Counted from the stretch's first letter, positions 1 through 6,997 are shown. The stretch: DNA of 11,667 bases from Porphyromonadaceae bacterium (GCA_022840285.1 JALHIE010000021.1:1-11667), one strand, 5' to 3'. The notes: generated by a model from the letters alone, not told the origin. Numbers and translations: made by a program.

Positions 1-1090
1 AAAAGCAGGACAATTGGTGGATTACGCCATAGCACATGGCATAAACTATTTTGACACCGCATGGATGTATCATCAGGGAGAATCGGAAATTGTTACCGGA
101 AAACTCCTGAAAAAATACCCCCGAAACAGTTATTATGTGGCGACTAAGTTGCCGGGAAGCGTAAAATCGAGAGAGGATGCCATTGCCACGTACCACAAAC
201 AATTGGAGAAGCTTCAGGTGGATTATTTTGATTACTACCACCTGCACAGCCTGAGCAGTGATGCCATGTATGAGCGTATTTACAAAGAATGGGGAATGCT
301 GGACTACCTGTTGAATGAAAAGAAAGAAGGGCGTATCCGGAATCTGGGATGGTCTTTCCACGGAGATCAACCGCTTTTTGACAAAGTCCTTGCAGAACCT
401 GTGGAGTGGGATTTTGTGATGATCCAGATGAATTACTTCGATTGGAAGTACGGCCGTGTTCCCGCGGAATACATGTACAACAGGCTGGCGGAACGGAACA
501 TTCCCGTTATGATCATGGAACCGTTACTGGGGAGTCGTCTGGCAAAAGTAAGCCGTGCGGTATCGGAAATGATGCAGGAAGAACGTCCTGGCGATACACC
601 TGCGCAGTGGGCTTTCCGGTTTGTGGGTTCACATCCTCAGGTAATGGTGGTATTGAGCGGTATGACATTGATTGAACATCTGCAGGAGAACATAAAAACC
701 TATTCACCCCTTGTTCCGGTCACCGATAAGCAGAAAACCATGCTGGCAAAAGCAGCAGATATCATCCGCACCTACAAAATCATACCGTGTACCGATTGCA
801 AATATTGTGTTCCCTGTCCTTATGGGGTGGATATTCCCGGAATCCTGCTCTATTATAACAAGGCGACCTGGGACAGCAACCTCCCGGACCTCGAGGGACC
901 GCGTGATGCTGAATTCAAGCGTGCCTCCAGGACATTCCTGGTAGATTACAACCGCGCCATTCCTGAGCTGGAACAGGCAAACCATTGCATCAATTGCGGG
1001 GAATGTGAGCCTACTTGTCCGCAAAACATAAAGATCCCCGCCGATTTGCTAAAAATCGATAACCTTGTTCAACAACTAAAAACCACCTGA
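1..1090 (+). CDS. Aldo/keto reductase with C-terminal 2x[4Fe-4S] ferredoxin domain (5' partial)
   Basis: The protein is a cytoplasmic oxidoreductase of the aldo/keto reductase superfamily fused to a dicluster ferredoxin; its substrate is unknown. The reading frame is open from the left edge, reading KAGQ before the Leu-Val-Asp where a TTG at 14 could be misread as a start, so the true start lies upstream and I infer about 30-40 residues are missing. Counting from that TTG, the AKR barrel shows FDTAWMYH with Asp14 and Tyr19, VATKLP with Lys45, and YYHLHSL with His78, matching the usual Asp/Tyr/Lys/His tetrad. The barrel ends near residue 235. Two cluster motifs follow: Cys259/262/265/268-Pro and Cys325/328/331/335-Pro. 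The next gene begins 5 bases after the TGA (itself followed by TAA), so the two are surely cotranscribed. In this family such a tail carries electrons between the barrel and a partner; the neighbouring membrane polyferredoxin is the obvious candidate, which is inference. Confidence 0.93.
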   Translation, partial: KAGQLVDYAIAHGINYFDTAWMYHQGESEIVTGKLLKKYPRNSYYVATKLPGSVKSREDAIATYHKQLEKLQVDYFDYYHLHSLSSDAMYERIYKEWGMLDYLLNEKKEGRIRNLGWSFHGDQPLFDKVLAEPVEWDFVMIQMNYFDWKYGRVPAEYMYNRLAERNIPVMIMEPLLGSRLAKVSRAVSEMMQEERPGDTPAQWAFRFVGSHPQVMVVLSGMTLIEHLQENIKTYSPLVPVTDKQKTMLAKAADIIRTYKIIPCTDCKYCVPCPYGVDIPGILLYYNKATWDSNLPDLEGPRDAEFKRASRTFLVDYNRAIPELEQANHCINCGECEPTCPQNIKIPADLLKIDNLVQQLKTT

Positions 1091-1095
1091 TAACC

Positions 1096-2646
1096 ATGTT
1101 AAAGAAAATAAGAATTGCTTTGGCAATAGCCTGTTTTGTTGTTATCTCCCTGCTGTTTCTCGATATCTCGGGAGTATTGCACAAGAATTTTGCTTTTTTG
1201 GCCGAATTTCAGTTTGTTCCGGCCCTGTTGGCGCTCAATGTGGTTGTACTCGCCGTGCTTGTTGTGCTCACCCTGGTTTTCGGGCGGATTTACTGCTCCG
1301 TTGTTTGTCCTACGGGGGTGTATCAGGATATCGTTTCTTTCTTCGCCCGGAGAATGAAGTCGAGAAAAGCACGCCGCTACAGTTTCTCCGCCGCGAAAAC
1401 GGTGCTGCGGATAGTAGTTCTCGCCGTTTTTATTGTAGGGGTTGTTGCCGGAATCGGTATTGTTTCGGCTATTCTGGATCCTTACGGAGCATACGGCCGG
1501 ATGGTCACCGAATTAGTCAGCCCGGTTTACGGGGCTATTAACAATCTTTTTGCAAAAGCGTTGGGAGTCCGGCATTATACATTTGCCTCCACCGAAATCT
1601 GGATAAAAAGTATTTTTTCGTTTATCCTGGCTTCACTCACGCTGTTGATCATCGGATTTCTGGCATGGAGAAGCGGACGCACCTACTGCAATACTTTCTG
1701 TCCGGTAGGCACTATCCTCGGATACCTCAGTAAGTTTTCCCTACTGAAACTCCGCATCGATAAAACCTCCTGCACCGTGTGCGGCAGGTGCTCCAGGGAT
1801 TGCAAGGCATCATGCATCGACTTTAAGAATCACACCATCGACTACACGCGTTGCGTTGCATGCTTTAACTGTATCGAATCGTGCAAAGACGGCAGCGTGA
1901 CCTATTCGATAAAAAAGGCAGCTAAAAAACAGCCGTTGGAGATTGTCGGCGTCTCTCCGGAGAACAACTCCCGCCGGCAGTTTTTCATAACTTCACTCCT
2001 GATGGTTGCCGGTGCAACCGGGCTGAAAGCTCAGGAAAAAAAGCGAAGCATGATTAAATTCCCGGCCGTTCGTAAAGACCGTTATAAACGTTCCGTACCC
2101 GTTTCTCCTCCCGGATCGGTGAGCCACAACAACCTCAACGATAAATGTACGGCCTGCCTGCTGTGCGTCAATCAGTGCCCCGACAAGATCATCCGCCCGT
2201 CGGTCAACGAATACGGATGGACGGCGATTATGCAGCCTACCCTCTCTTTTGAGCGCGGTTATTGCCGTACCGGCTGCACCGTTTGCTCCGATGTTTGCCC
2301 TACCGACGCCATCACAAAACTTTCAAAAGGAGACAAAACCAAAGTGGCAATGGGGCACGCCGTTTATGTACGCGAGAACTGCATCGTGGTGAAAGATGAT
2401 GTGAACTGCGACGGGTGCTGGCGTATCTGCCCCACCGACGCCATTACACGTGAGTACCGCGATAGTGGCGCAAACTATCTCTCGCCTGCCGGTCGGCCGG
2501 ACGCAAACACGGTTGATTTAAGGCTTGTACCCGTAGTAAACAAAGACAAGTGCATCGGATGTGGCGCTTGCGAATATATCTGCCCGGCAAGGCCGCTGTC
2601 CGCTATATTTGTAGAAGGGTATAAAAAGCACCTGACGATGAATTGA
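1096..2646 (+). CDS. NapH-NapG-type fused membrane polyferredoxin, up to six [4Fe-4S] clusters
   Basis: The 516-residue protein has two halves. The N-terminal half resembles NapH: hydrophobic segments near 5-25, 41-64, 102-127 and 168-190, two CxxxCP motifs (Cys67/71 and Cys198/202) at the ends of segments 2 and 4, then two ferredoxin motifs (Cys226/229/232/236 and Cys253/256/259/263), expected in the cytoplasm. Residues 292-312 form an internal twin-arginine signal-like segment (SRRQFF, then a hydrophobic run). The C-terminal half resembles NapG: a Pro-Pro-Gly before the first cluster, then Cys351/354/357/361, Cys390/394/397/401, the NapG-like widely spaced third cluster Cys429 + Cys438/441/445, and Cys486/489/492/496. 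NapG and NapH are normally separate proteins passing electrons from menaquinol or the cytoplasm to a periplasmic reductase. I infer a transmembrane electron conduit. No NapA or NapC is visible, so nitrate reduction is not implied. It starts 5 bases after the reductase gene. Confidence 0.9.
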   Translation: MLKKIRIALAIACFVVISLLFLDISGVLHKNFAFLAEFQFVPALLALNVVVLAVLVVLTLVFGRIYCSVVCPTGVYQDIVSFFARRMKSRKARRYSFSAAKTVLRIVVLAVFIVGVVAGIGIVSAILDPYGAYGRMVTELVSPVYGAINNLFAKALGVRHYTFASTEIWIKSIFSFILASLTLLIIGFLAWRSGRTYCNTFCPVGTILGYLSKFSLLKLRIDKTSCTVCGRCSRDCKASCIDFKNHTIDYTRCVACFNCIESCKDGSVTYSIKKAAKKQPLEIVGVSPENNSRRQFFITSLLMVAGATGLKAQEKKRSMIKFPAVRKDRYKRSVPVSPPGSVSHNNLNDKCTACLLCVNQCPDKIIRPSVNEYGWTAIMQPTLSFERGYCRTGCTVCSDVCPTDAITKLSKGDKTKVAMGHAVYVRENCIVVKDDVNCDGCWRICPTDAITREYRDSGANYLSPAGRPDANTVDLRLVPVVNKDKCIGCGACEYICPARPLSAIFVEGYKKHLTMN

Positions 2647-3096
2647 CGAAACCGTTGTTTTTATCACTTACTGTTGTTGGTATTATGGCCCTATTTTTTT
2701 CTTGTTCCACTCTTTCTAGGGGGGCTGTTGCCGTCAAACCCTTTGACAAAGAGAAATACTTGGGTAAATGGTATAAGATTGCCAGGCTGGATTTTAAATA
2801 CGAGAAAGACCTGAACAACACCACTGCTGAATATTCTTTAAATGTCGACGGTACCATCAAGGTCGACAATAAAGGATACCATACTTGGCCCATTTTATTC
2901 AGGCTATAACGTCCTTGCCATTGATCCGGACTATACCTATGCATTGGTTGCCGGAGCGAGTTTAAAGTACCTGTGGATCCTGTCCCGGAAAACAACCGTT
3001 CCGGATGATGTAAAAAGCAAGTACTTAAAGATCGCTCAGGATATCGGATACAACGTATCCGACCTTTTGTGGATTGAACACGATAAGCAACCGTGA
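2643..3096 (+). pseudogene. Lipocalin lipoprotein (Blc-like), broken by an internal frame-changing deletion
   Basis: Two pieces of one Blc-type outer-membrane lipocalin lie in different frames. The first (2643-2909) begins at a TTG overlapping the TGA of the preceding gene (TTGA); an in-frame stop at 2622 and the absence of any ATG leave no better start. It has a lipoprotein signal with lipobox LFFSC (Cys21) and the lipocalin motif KYLGKWYKIARLDF, runs to a conserved Asn-Lys-Gly-Tyr ending at 2879, then reads nonsense to a stop at 2907. The second piece resumes at about 2884 in the +1 frame with LGPFYSGYNV and KYLWILSRK, and continues to the normal family end (DLLWIEHDKQP, stop 3094-3096). 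Compared with Blc from memory, about 27-29 codons are missing between the pieces, removing strands in the middle of the barrel. Family members bind lipids or fatty acids. Both halves look well conserved, so the break is recent or a sequence error. Confidence 0.85.
2877..2890 (+). other. Deletion/frameshift junction inside the lipocalin gene
   Basis: The conserved frame leaves after the Tyr codon at 2877-2879 and the conserved downstream frame is recognisable from the Leu-Gly-Pro codons at 2884-2892. The frames differ by +1, so the lost length must be 2 modulo 3. About 80-90 bases are inferred missing from comparison with the family. Confidence 0.7.
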
Positions 3097-3097
3097 A

Positions 3098-4105
3098 TTA
3101 CTTTGATTTATCGCCATCGTATCCCCATTTCAGGTAGACGCTACCCCAGGAAAAACCGGCACCAAACGCGGTGAGGATAATGTTGTCGCCCTTTCGTAGG
3201 TTGCGCTCCCACTCCCATAAACAAAGTGGAATGGTCCCGGCGCTGGTGTTGCCGTAGCGTTCGATGTTTTTCATTACTTTTTCGGGTGCAACTCCGGCGC
3301 GTATCACAGCGGCATCAATAATCCGGATATTGGCCTGATGCGGTACAAACCAATCCAGTTCTTCGTGAGTGAGGTTATTACGCGCCATGATGTCAAGCGA
3401 AACCTGCGCCATATTGGATACGGCGTACTTAAACACTACTTTCCCTTCCTGATAAACGGTGTGCTCGTTTCTGTCCACCGTTTCGTGCGTGGCAGGATAC
3501 TTGCTTCCGCCAGCTTTCATTTGCAGCGGGGCGTAACCTACGCCGTCGGAACGAAGAATGGCATCAACAATACCCAGGCTTTCTTCTGTTGGCTCAATCA
3601 TAACAGCTCCTGCGGCATCACCAAAAAGGGGACAAGTGGTCCGATCGGTGTAATTTGTTACGGACGACATTTTATCGCCGGCGATCAGGATAATTTTTTT
3701 GTATTTTCCGGTTTTTATAAATCCGTTACATACCTCAAGACCGTACACAAACCCCGAACATGCCACTTCCATATCGAAACAAAAAGCATTTTTTATTCCG
3801 TTGTTTTCAGCGACGATAGATGCTGCGGATGGAAAAGGATGATCGGGCGTTGTTGTAGCAAAGATTACTCCGTCAACCTCTTCGGGTCTGGTGTGGGTTT
3901 TCACGAGCAGTTCCCTTACTGCCCGGGTTCCTAAAACAGATATTCCCTGTTCTTTCCCTTTTAAAATTCTTCGCTCCTTGATACCCACACGGGTCATGAT
4001 CCACTCATCGGAAGTATCTACCATTTTCGATAGTTCTTCGTTGGTAAGTATATAATCAGGTACAGCTGCAGTGATTCCTGTGATAACAGCGTTTAAATTC
4101 TTCAT
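3098..4105 (-). CDS. fabH: 3-oxoacyl-ACP synthase III (beta-ketoacyl-ACP synthase III)
   Basis: FabH condenses an acyl-CoA primer (acetyl-CoA or branched short-chain acyl-CoA) with malonyl-ACP to start type II fatty-acid synthesis in the cytoplasm. The 335-residue length is normal for the family. The catalytic triad is visible: Cys116 in EVACSGF, His256 in FVPHQANIRI and Asn286 in RYGNTSAG. The N-terminal TSDEWIMTRVGIKERR motif is also typical. I chose the ATG at 4105: an upstream in-frame TTG at 4141 would add a non-conserved stretch that overlaps the terminator-like hairpin. The upstream sequence AGCAGGATA gives a weak ribosome site. The gene follows rpmF by 73 bases. Its stop codon lies one base from the stop of the convergent lipocalin gene, so the two transcripts must run into each other. 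plsX, which sits between rpmF and fabH in many bacteria, is absent here. Confidence 0.96.
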   Translation of the reverse strand: MKNLNAVITGITAAVPDYILTNEELSKMVDTSDEWIMTRVGIKERRILKGKEQGISVLGTRAVRELLVKTHTRPEEVDGVIFATTTPDHPFPSAASIVAENNGIKNAFCFDMEVACSGFVYGLEVCNGFIKTGKYKKIILIAGDKMSSVTNYTDRTTCPLFGDAAGAVMIEPTEESLGIVDAILRSDGVGYAPLQMKAGGSKYPATHETVDRNEHTVYQEGKVVFKYAVSNMAQVSLDIMARNNLTHEELDWFVPHQANIRIIDAAVIRAGVAPEKVMKNIERYGNTSAGTIPLCLWEWERNLRKGDNIILTAFGAGFSWGSVYLKWGYDGDKSK

Positions 4106-4121
4106 TATCCTGCTTTTATTG

Positions 4122-4157
4122 AAAAAAACCCCGAAAAACAAGGTTATTCAGGGTTTT
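4122..4157 (-). terminator. Terminator-like hairpin between rpmF and fabH
   Basis: Read on the minus strand, an 11-base arm (4157-4147, AAAACCCUGAA) pairs with a second arm (4135-4125, UUCGGGGUUUU) with a single A-C mismatch, around an 11-base loop. The second arm runs straight into more T residues, seven in all (4128-4122). This is the form of an intrinsic terminator for the DUF177-rpmF transcript. It ends only 16 bases before the fabH start, so fabH must be expressed by readthrough, from an unrecognised promoter, or under attenuation. Confidence 0.55.
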
Positions 4158-4178
4158 GTTTATTACGAATGAATGAGT

Positions 4179-4364
4179 TTATACCGCAACTTCTTTCTCA
4201 ATTGCCAACTTTCCTCTGTAATGTCCGCACTCACCACAAACAGTGTGATAGATATGCCAAGCACCGCAATTGGGGCAGATGGCCATAGTTGGCATTTTGG
4301 CATGGTCGTGCGATCTTCTTTTTCCTTGTCTTGCAGACGACTGTCTTCGTTTTGGATGTGCCAT
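4179..4364 (-). CDS. rpmF: 50S ribosomal protein L32
   Basis: L32 is a small protein of the large ribosomal subunit. The 61-residue sequence opens with MAHPKRRQSSARQGKRR, typical of bacterial L32. It keeps the zinc-ribbon pairs Cys30/Cys33 (CPNCG) and Cys43/Cys46 (CGECG), so this is the zinc-binding form and not the zinc-independent paralogue some bacteria make under zinc limitation. The ATG lies 35 bases after the DUF177 gene in the same direction, the conserved yceD-rpmF pair. A terminator-like hairpin follows 21 bases after its TAA. Confidence 0.97.
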   Translation of the reverse strand: MAHPKRRQSSARQGKRRSHDHAKMPTMAICPNCGAWHIYHTVCGECGHYRGKLAIEKEVAV

Positions 4365-4399
4365 TTTGTATATTTATTTATTAACGTTTATATTTTAAA

Positions 4400-4978
4400 T
4401 TATTCCAAATTCAATCCTTTTAAACTTTCCCATCTCGGGTCGATGTTTTCTGTTATTTCTTCGTCATCAGTAAACTCTGTATCTTCGTCAGGGATGTCAC
4501 CGCTTTCATCTTCATCCTCTCTGCTTACTGCCCGGTGCTTGCGAAGTTTAGTAGACATGGTCTTGTTGCATTTGCCCGGTTCATGAACATGCTTTATAGG
4601 AATGTTCAACGCCACAAACTCATACAAAAACCACGCAATATTGATCTCTCCCTCGTCTTCGGGAATGATGACCACCTCATCACTCTCTTCCGAATATTCT
4701 TTCCCGAGTTTTACAATTAAGCGGTTCTGAGAATCGATTTCCTGATCCAGGTCATCGAGACAACGATTACAAGGCACTTGAACGATACCTTTCAAATCGA
4801 AATTAAACTCATACGTAGACGATGTTTTTTTAACAGTCAACAGCACGTTGACATTGCCTTTTTTTACCTCATCACCATCAATCGCTTCGAAAAACTTCCT
4901 ATCCAACTCATACTCATAAGTATGTTTTCCCTGCGAAAGATTTTTTAAAGGAATATTGTATAAGCTAAACTTTGCCAC
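4400..4978 (-). CDS. DUF177 / YceD family protein (23S rRNA accumulation)
   Basis: This 192-residue cytoplasmic protein belongs to the DUF177 (YceD) family, which is almost always encoded just before rpmF and has been linked to 23S rRNA processing or accumulation in E. coli and plants; its exact activity is unknown. Visible signatures are the central CNRCLDD (Cys70, Cys73) and, further on, HVHEPGKCNK with Cys137 and a basic stretch. The C-terminal part (about 150-180) is highly acidic. The start is GTG at 4978: an in-frame TAA lies two codons upstream and no ATG occurs in the first 100 residues, so GTG is effectively forced. A Bacteroidota -7 box lies about 25 bases upstream. Confidence 0.92.
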   Translation of the reverse strand: MAKFSLYNIPLKNLSQGKHTYEYELDRKFFEAIDGDEVKKGNVNVLLTVKKTSSTYEFNFDLKGIVQVPCNRCLDDLDQEIDSQNRLIVKLGKEYSEESDEVVIIPEDEGEINIAWFLYEFVALNIPIKHVHEPGKCNKTMSTKLRKHRAVSREDEDESGDIPDEDTEFTDDEEITENIDPRWESLKGLNLE

Positions 4979-5002
4979 TTTTTACCTAAAAATAAAGCGG
5001 TG

Positions 5003-5010
5003 CAAAGATA
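5003..5010 (-). promoter_or_regulatory. Candidate -7 promoter box for DUF177-rpmF(-fabH)
   Basis: TATCTTTG on the minus strand matches the Bacteroidota TAnnTTTG box exactly and lies 25 bases before the GTG of the DUF177 gene, giving a leader of about 15-20 bases. No clear TTTG is found about 20 bases further upstream, so only half of the promoter pattern is present. Confidence 0.5.
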
Positions 5011-5055
5011 GTAATTTTTTCTTCACACTGCTCTTTTTTTACATTATTTATTTTC

Positions 5056-5072
5056 CCGCACACACCGTGCGG
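5056..5072 (-). terminator. Hairpin just after the NahK-like gene
   Basis: CCGCAC - GGTGT - GTGCGG on the minus strand is a perfect 6-bp G/C-rich stem with a 5-base loop, beginning 5 bases after the kinase stop codon. No U-run follows on this strand (the next bases are A-rich), so it may act as a transcript 3' end or pause site and not as a classic intrinsic terminator. Confidence 0.4.
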
Positions 5073-5077
5073 CATTT

Positions 5078-6178
5078 TTATTTATACTTTTCCGCTACCG
5101 ATAACACGATCTCCTGCATCTTATCGAAATTCTGTTCAAGGCTCTGCAAAAACTTATACTGAGCTTTTGATCGCACCAGGTTGTGAGTGCCGTAAGCAAT
5201 TTTATAATAGGTGTCGCCATCGATATAGTCAGTCAAAAAGCGCACGGTTTGCATATAGGTCAGCAATTTTGCGCCAAAAGCAAGATGTTCTATTTCCACG
5301 TCGGTAAGAAAAGAAGCGGCGTTTTCCAGATATCCTTTTGTATATCCTTCAAATATGTCCAGATCGAGAGAAACATTATCTAAATCCGGATCATCTTCCG
5401 CACCTTTATTTGCCCCTGTGCGGATAAAATCTCCGAAATCGGACAAGACATAACCCGGCATAACTGTATCCAGATCCACCACACATAACACCTGGTCATC
5501 CTTATCAAAAAGGATATTATTCACTTTCGTATCGCAATGGTTGGTCCGCTTGATCAATTTCCCTTCCCGGTGCATTCTTTCAGCTTTGCACATTTCGTCT
5601 GCACGGGCCTCCAACTCATTCACAAGCTCCTGTACTTCAGCCAAACGTCCTACTTTATTTGCCCGGACCGAATCCCTAAATGTCTCCAATCTCGACTCGA
5701 TATTGTGAAAATTTGGAATAGTTTCAAACAACGGACCACCCGGCAGGTCGGCCAGTATTTTCTGAAACTCACCAAAAGCAAGTCCGGCCCTGTAAGCCAA
5801 ATCAGGATTGATTTCATCGTAACTTTTACTGTCTCGGATAAAATCCATCATTCTCCAATAGTTACCCGACTCGTCCTGGTAATAAAGTTTTCCTCCAAGC
5901 GTGGGAACAAGCGTCAACACCTTGCGGTCGATATCGTTCACCCCGGCATCCATCAGCTTCTGACGGATGTGCATTGTTACGCGCAGAATATTGCTTTGCA
6001 GTTCCGGGACATTTTTAAAAATTGAATGATTAATACGTTGTAGCACATATTCTTTTTCTCCAACCTGTACCTTGAAAGAGTCGTTGATGTGACCCGCTCC
6101 TAACGGTTTTACGTCAACCTTTCCACTGTCGCCGGTAAATTGGGCTACGATCTCTTTTAATTCACTAAATTCCTGCAT
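5078..6178 (-). CDS. NahK-like sugar 1-kinase (aminoglycoside phosphotransferase fold)
   Basis: This 366-residue cytoplasmic kinase belongs to the APH/choline-kinase fold. The N-terminal lobe has PLGAGHINDSF, a nucleotide-binding loop. The catalytic loop is the NahK-type variant HCDTKVNN (His214, Asp216, Lys218, Asn221), and the metal-binding motif is VVDLDTVMPG (Asp235, Asp237), followed by SDFGDFIRT. N-acetylhexosamine 1-kinase NahK, which phosphorylates GlcNAc/GalNAc at C1 in the lacto-N-biose pathway, shows closely similar HNDTKLNN and DLDTVMPG motifs (from memory), so an anomeric sugar kinase is the best guess. Homologues are sometimes mislabelled as mucin desulfatases. The ATG at 6178 is chosen over an in-frame TTG at 6187. 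It lies 42 bases downstream of the CBM9-like gene in the same direction and has no promoter box of its own, so the two form an operon. Substrate remains unproven. Confidence 0.85.
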   Translation of the reverse strand: MQEFSELKEIVAQFTGDSGKVDVKPLGAGHINDSFKVQVGEKEYVLQRINHSIFKNVPELQSNILRVTMHIRQKLMDAGVNDIDRKVLTLVPTLGGKLYYQDESGNYWRMMDFIRDSKSYDEINPDLAYRAGLAFGEFQKILADLPGGPLFETIPNFHNIESRLETFRDSVRANKVGRLAEVQELVNELEARADEMCKAERMHREGKLIKRTNHCDTKVNNILFDKDDQVLCVVDLDTVMPGYVLSDFGDFIRTGANKGAEDDPDLDNVSLDLDIFEGYTKGYLENAASFLTDVEIEHLAFGAKLLTYMQTVRFLTDYIDGDTYYKIAYGTHNLVRSKAQYKFLQSLEQNFDKMQEIVLSVAEKYK

Positions 6179-6220
6179 AGTATTCAAATATGTTTTTGTG
6201 TTACGTGTATATATTGCGGA

Positions 6221-6868
6221 TCACTCCATTTCCAAGAGTCCAAAGAACTGCGGAACGTGAAAATCGGGTGAGGGCAAATCAATGGGATTCCAACTGATGA
6301 AATGCGTTTCGGGAGTCTCGTCACCGCATTTATAAAAATTTGCCCGGATCTTCTTTCCCGACAAATCCTCATCGGCTTGAAAACCCATTGCTTGCCGGGG
6401 AATTGCCAGATACATCGTCCAGTCGCTTACCTGCTTGTTGTTTTCATACCTGTGCCAGATTGTGGAAAAACGGGTGATCGAAGCCATATGCTCCGTCAAT
6501 TTTTCTGCTACATGCCGGGTTTCGTGCCTTGCAGCAAGTAACGCTCCCAACACATTGCATTCAAAATTCCGATAGACGGTTTCTCCTTCCCGCTGCATAA
6601 AAAACTCCACGCAACTGTCTTCCCAAACCGAACCGAAATCTTCGCTATTCACGGCCCGTATTTCTTCACCGATCACCTCATAACAGAGGTAGATTTTTTC
6701 TCCATCGTGGGCAACACGCACCGTAACCGGAAGTGACTTGGGAAATTCTTTTTCCCAGTTCACCTGGTCAACCTTAGCTACTGCACCGGCTTCGCGCAAT
6801 AAATTTATGCAATCGAAAATAGTTTCGCATTGCGAAATGTGTTGCTTGGGCACTTTTAGGATTTTCAT
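6221..6868 (-). CDS. CBM9-like carbohydrate-binding family protein
   Basis: This 215-residue protein resembles the CBM9-like beta-sandwich family found widely in Bacteroidota. Family features visible here are VTVRVAHDGEKIYLCYEV, the VWEDSCVEFFM strand (near 81-91), FYKCGDETPETHF (178-190) and the closing SPDFHVPQFFGLLE. There is no signal peptide or membrane segment, so it should be cytoplasmic, unlike CBM9 domains attached to secreted xylanases. Its function is unknown; sugar binding is inferred only from the fold. The ATG at 6868 lies about 20 bases from a good -7 box. It is the first gene of a two-gene operon with the NahK-like kinase, suggesting a role in handling the same sugar. Confidence 0.82.
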   Translation of the reverse strand: MKILKVPKQHISQCETIFDCINLLREAGAVAKVDQVNWEKEFPKSLPVTVRVAHDGEKIYLCYEVIGEEIRAVNSEDFGSVWEDSCVEFFMQREGETVYRNFECNVLGALLAARHETRHVAEKLTEHMASITRFSTIWHRYENNKQVSDWTMYLAIPRQAMGFQADEDLSGKKIRANFYKCGDETPETHFISWNPIDLPSPDFHVPQFFGLLEME

Positions 6869-6887
6869 CAGAAATTGTTATTTTTCT

Positions 6888-6919
6888 CAAAAGTACCGGT
6901 TTTCCCCGGATTTAACAAA
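6888..6919 (-). promoter_or_regulatory. Bacteroidota promoter of the CBM9-like / NahK-like operon
   Basis: On the minus strand TTTG (6919-6916), a 20-base spacer, then TACTTTTG (6895-6888) fits the Bacteroidota pattern TTTG-N19/20-TAnnTTTG. Transcription should begin near 6881-6884, about 13-16 bases before the ATG at 6868. An A/T-rich 7-bp inverted repeat (6917-6935, AAAAATG/CATTTTT around CCGGC) overlaps the -33 region and could also help end metH transcription. Confidence 0.65.
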
Positions 6920-6989
6920 AATGCCGGCCATTTTTTATTGAAAAAAGTTCTCTCAATCTCCCCTTGTGAATTTCGGGAGCATAGAACGG

Positions 6990-6997
6990 CAAAGATA
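6990..6997 (-). promoter_or_regulatory. Second TATCTTTG box upstream of the CBM9-like operon
   Basis: A perfect TAnnTTTG match on the minus strand, 122 bases before the CBM9-like ATG and 31 bases after the metH stop. No TTTG is seen at the -33 distance. It may be a second, weaker promoter or a chance match. Confidence 0.3.

Noticed and set aside
2603..2995. Minus-strand open frame of about 130 codons over the lipocalin gene
   Set aside because: It is antisense to recognisable lipocalin motifs, has no family resemblance and is a composition shadow.
3044..3062. Perfect 7-bp hairpin TCGGATA-CAACG-TATCCGA
   Set aside because: It sits within conserved lipocalin coding sequence and has no proper T-run on either strand; most likely chance.
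3338..3934. Plus-strand open frame of about 198 codons inside fabH
   Set aside because: Antisense to the FabH active-site region, no promoter or ribosome site and no recognisable domain.
6947..6968. Imperfect inverted repeat with a T-run after metH
   Set aside because: The stem is short, A/T-rich and needs a wobble pair; not convincing as a terminator.
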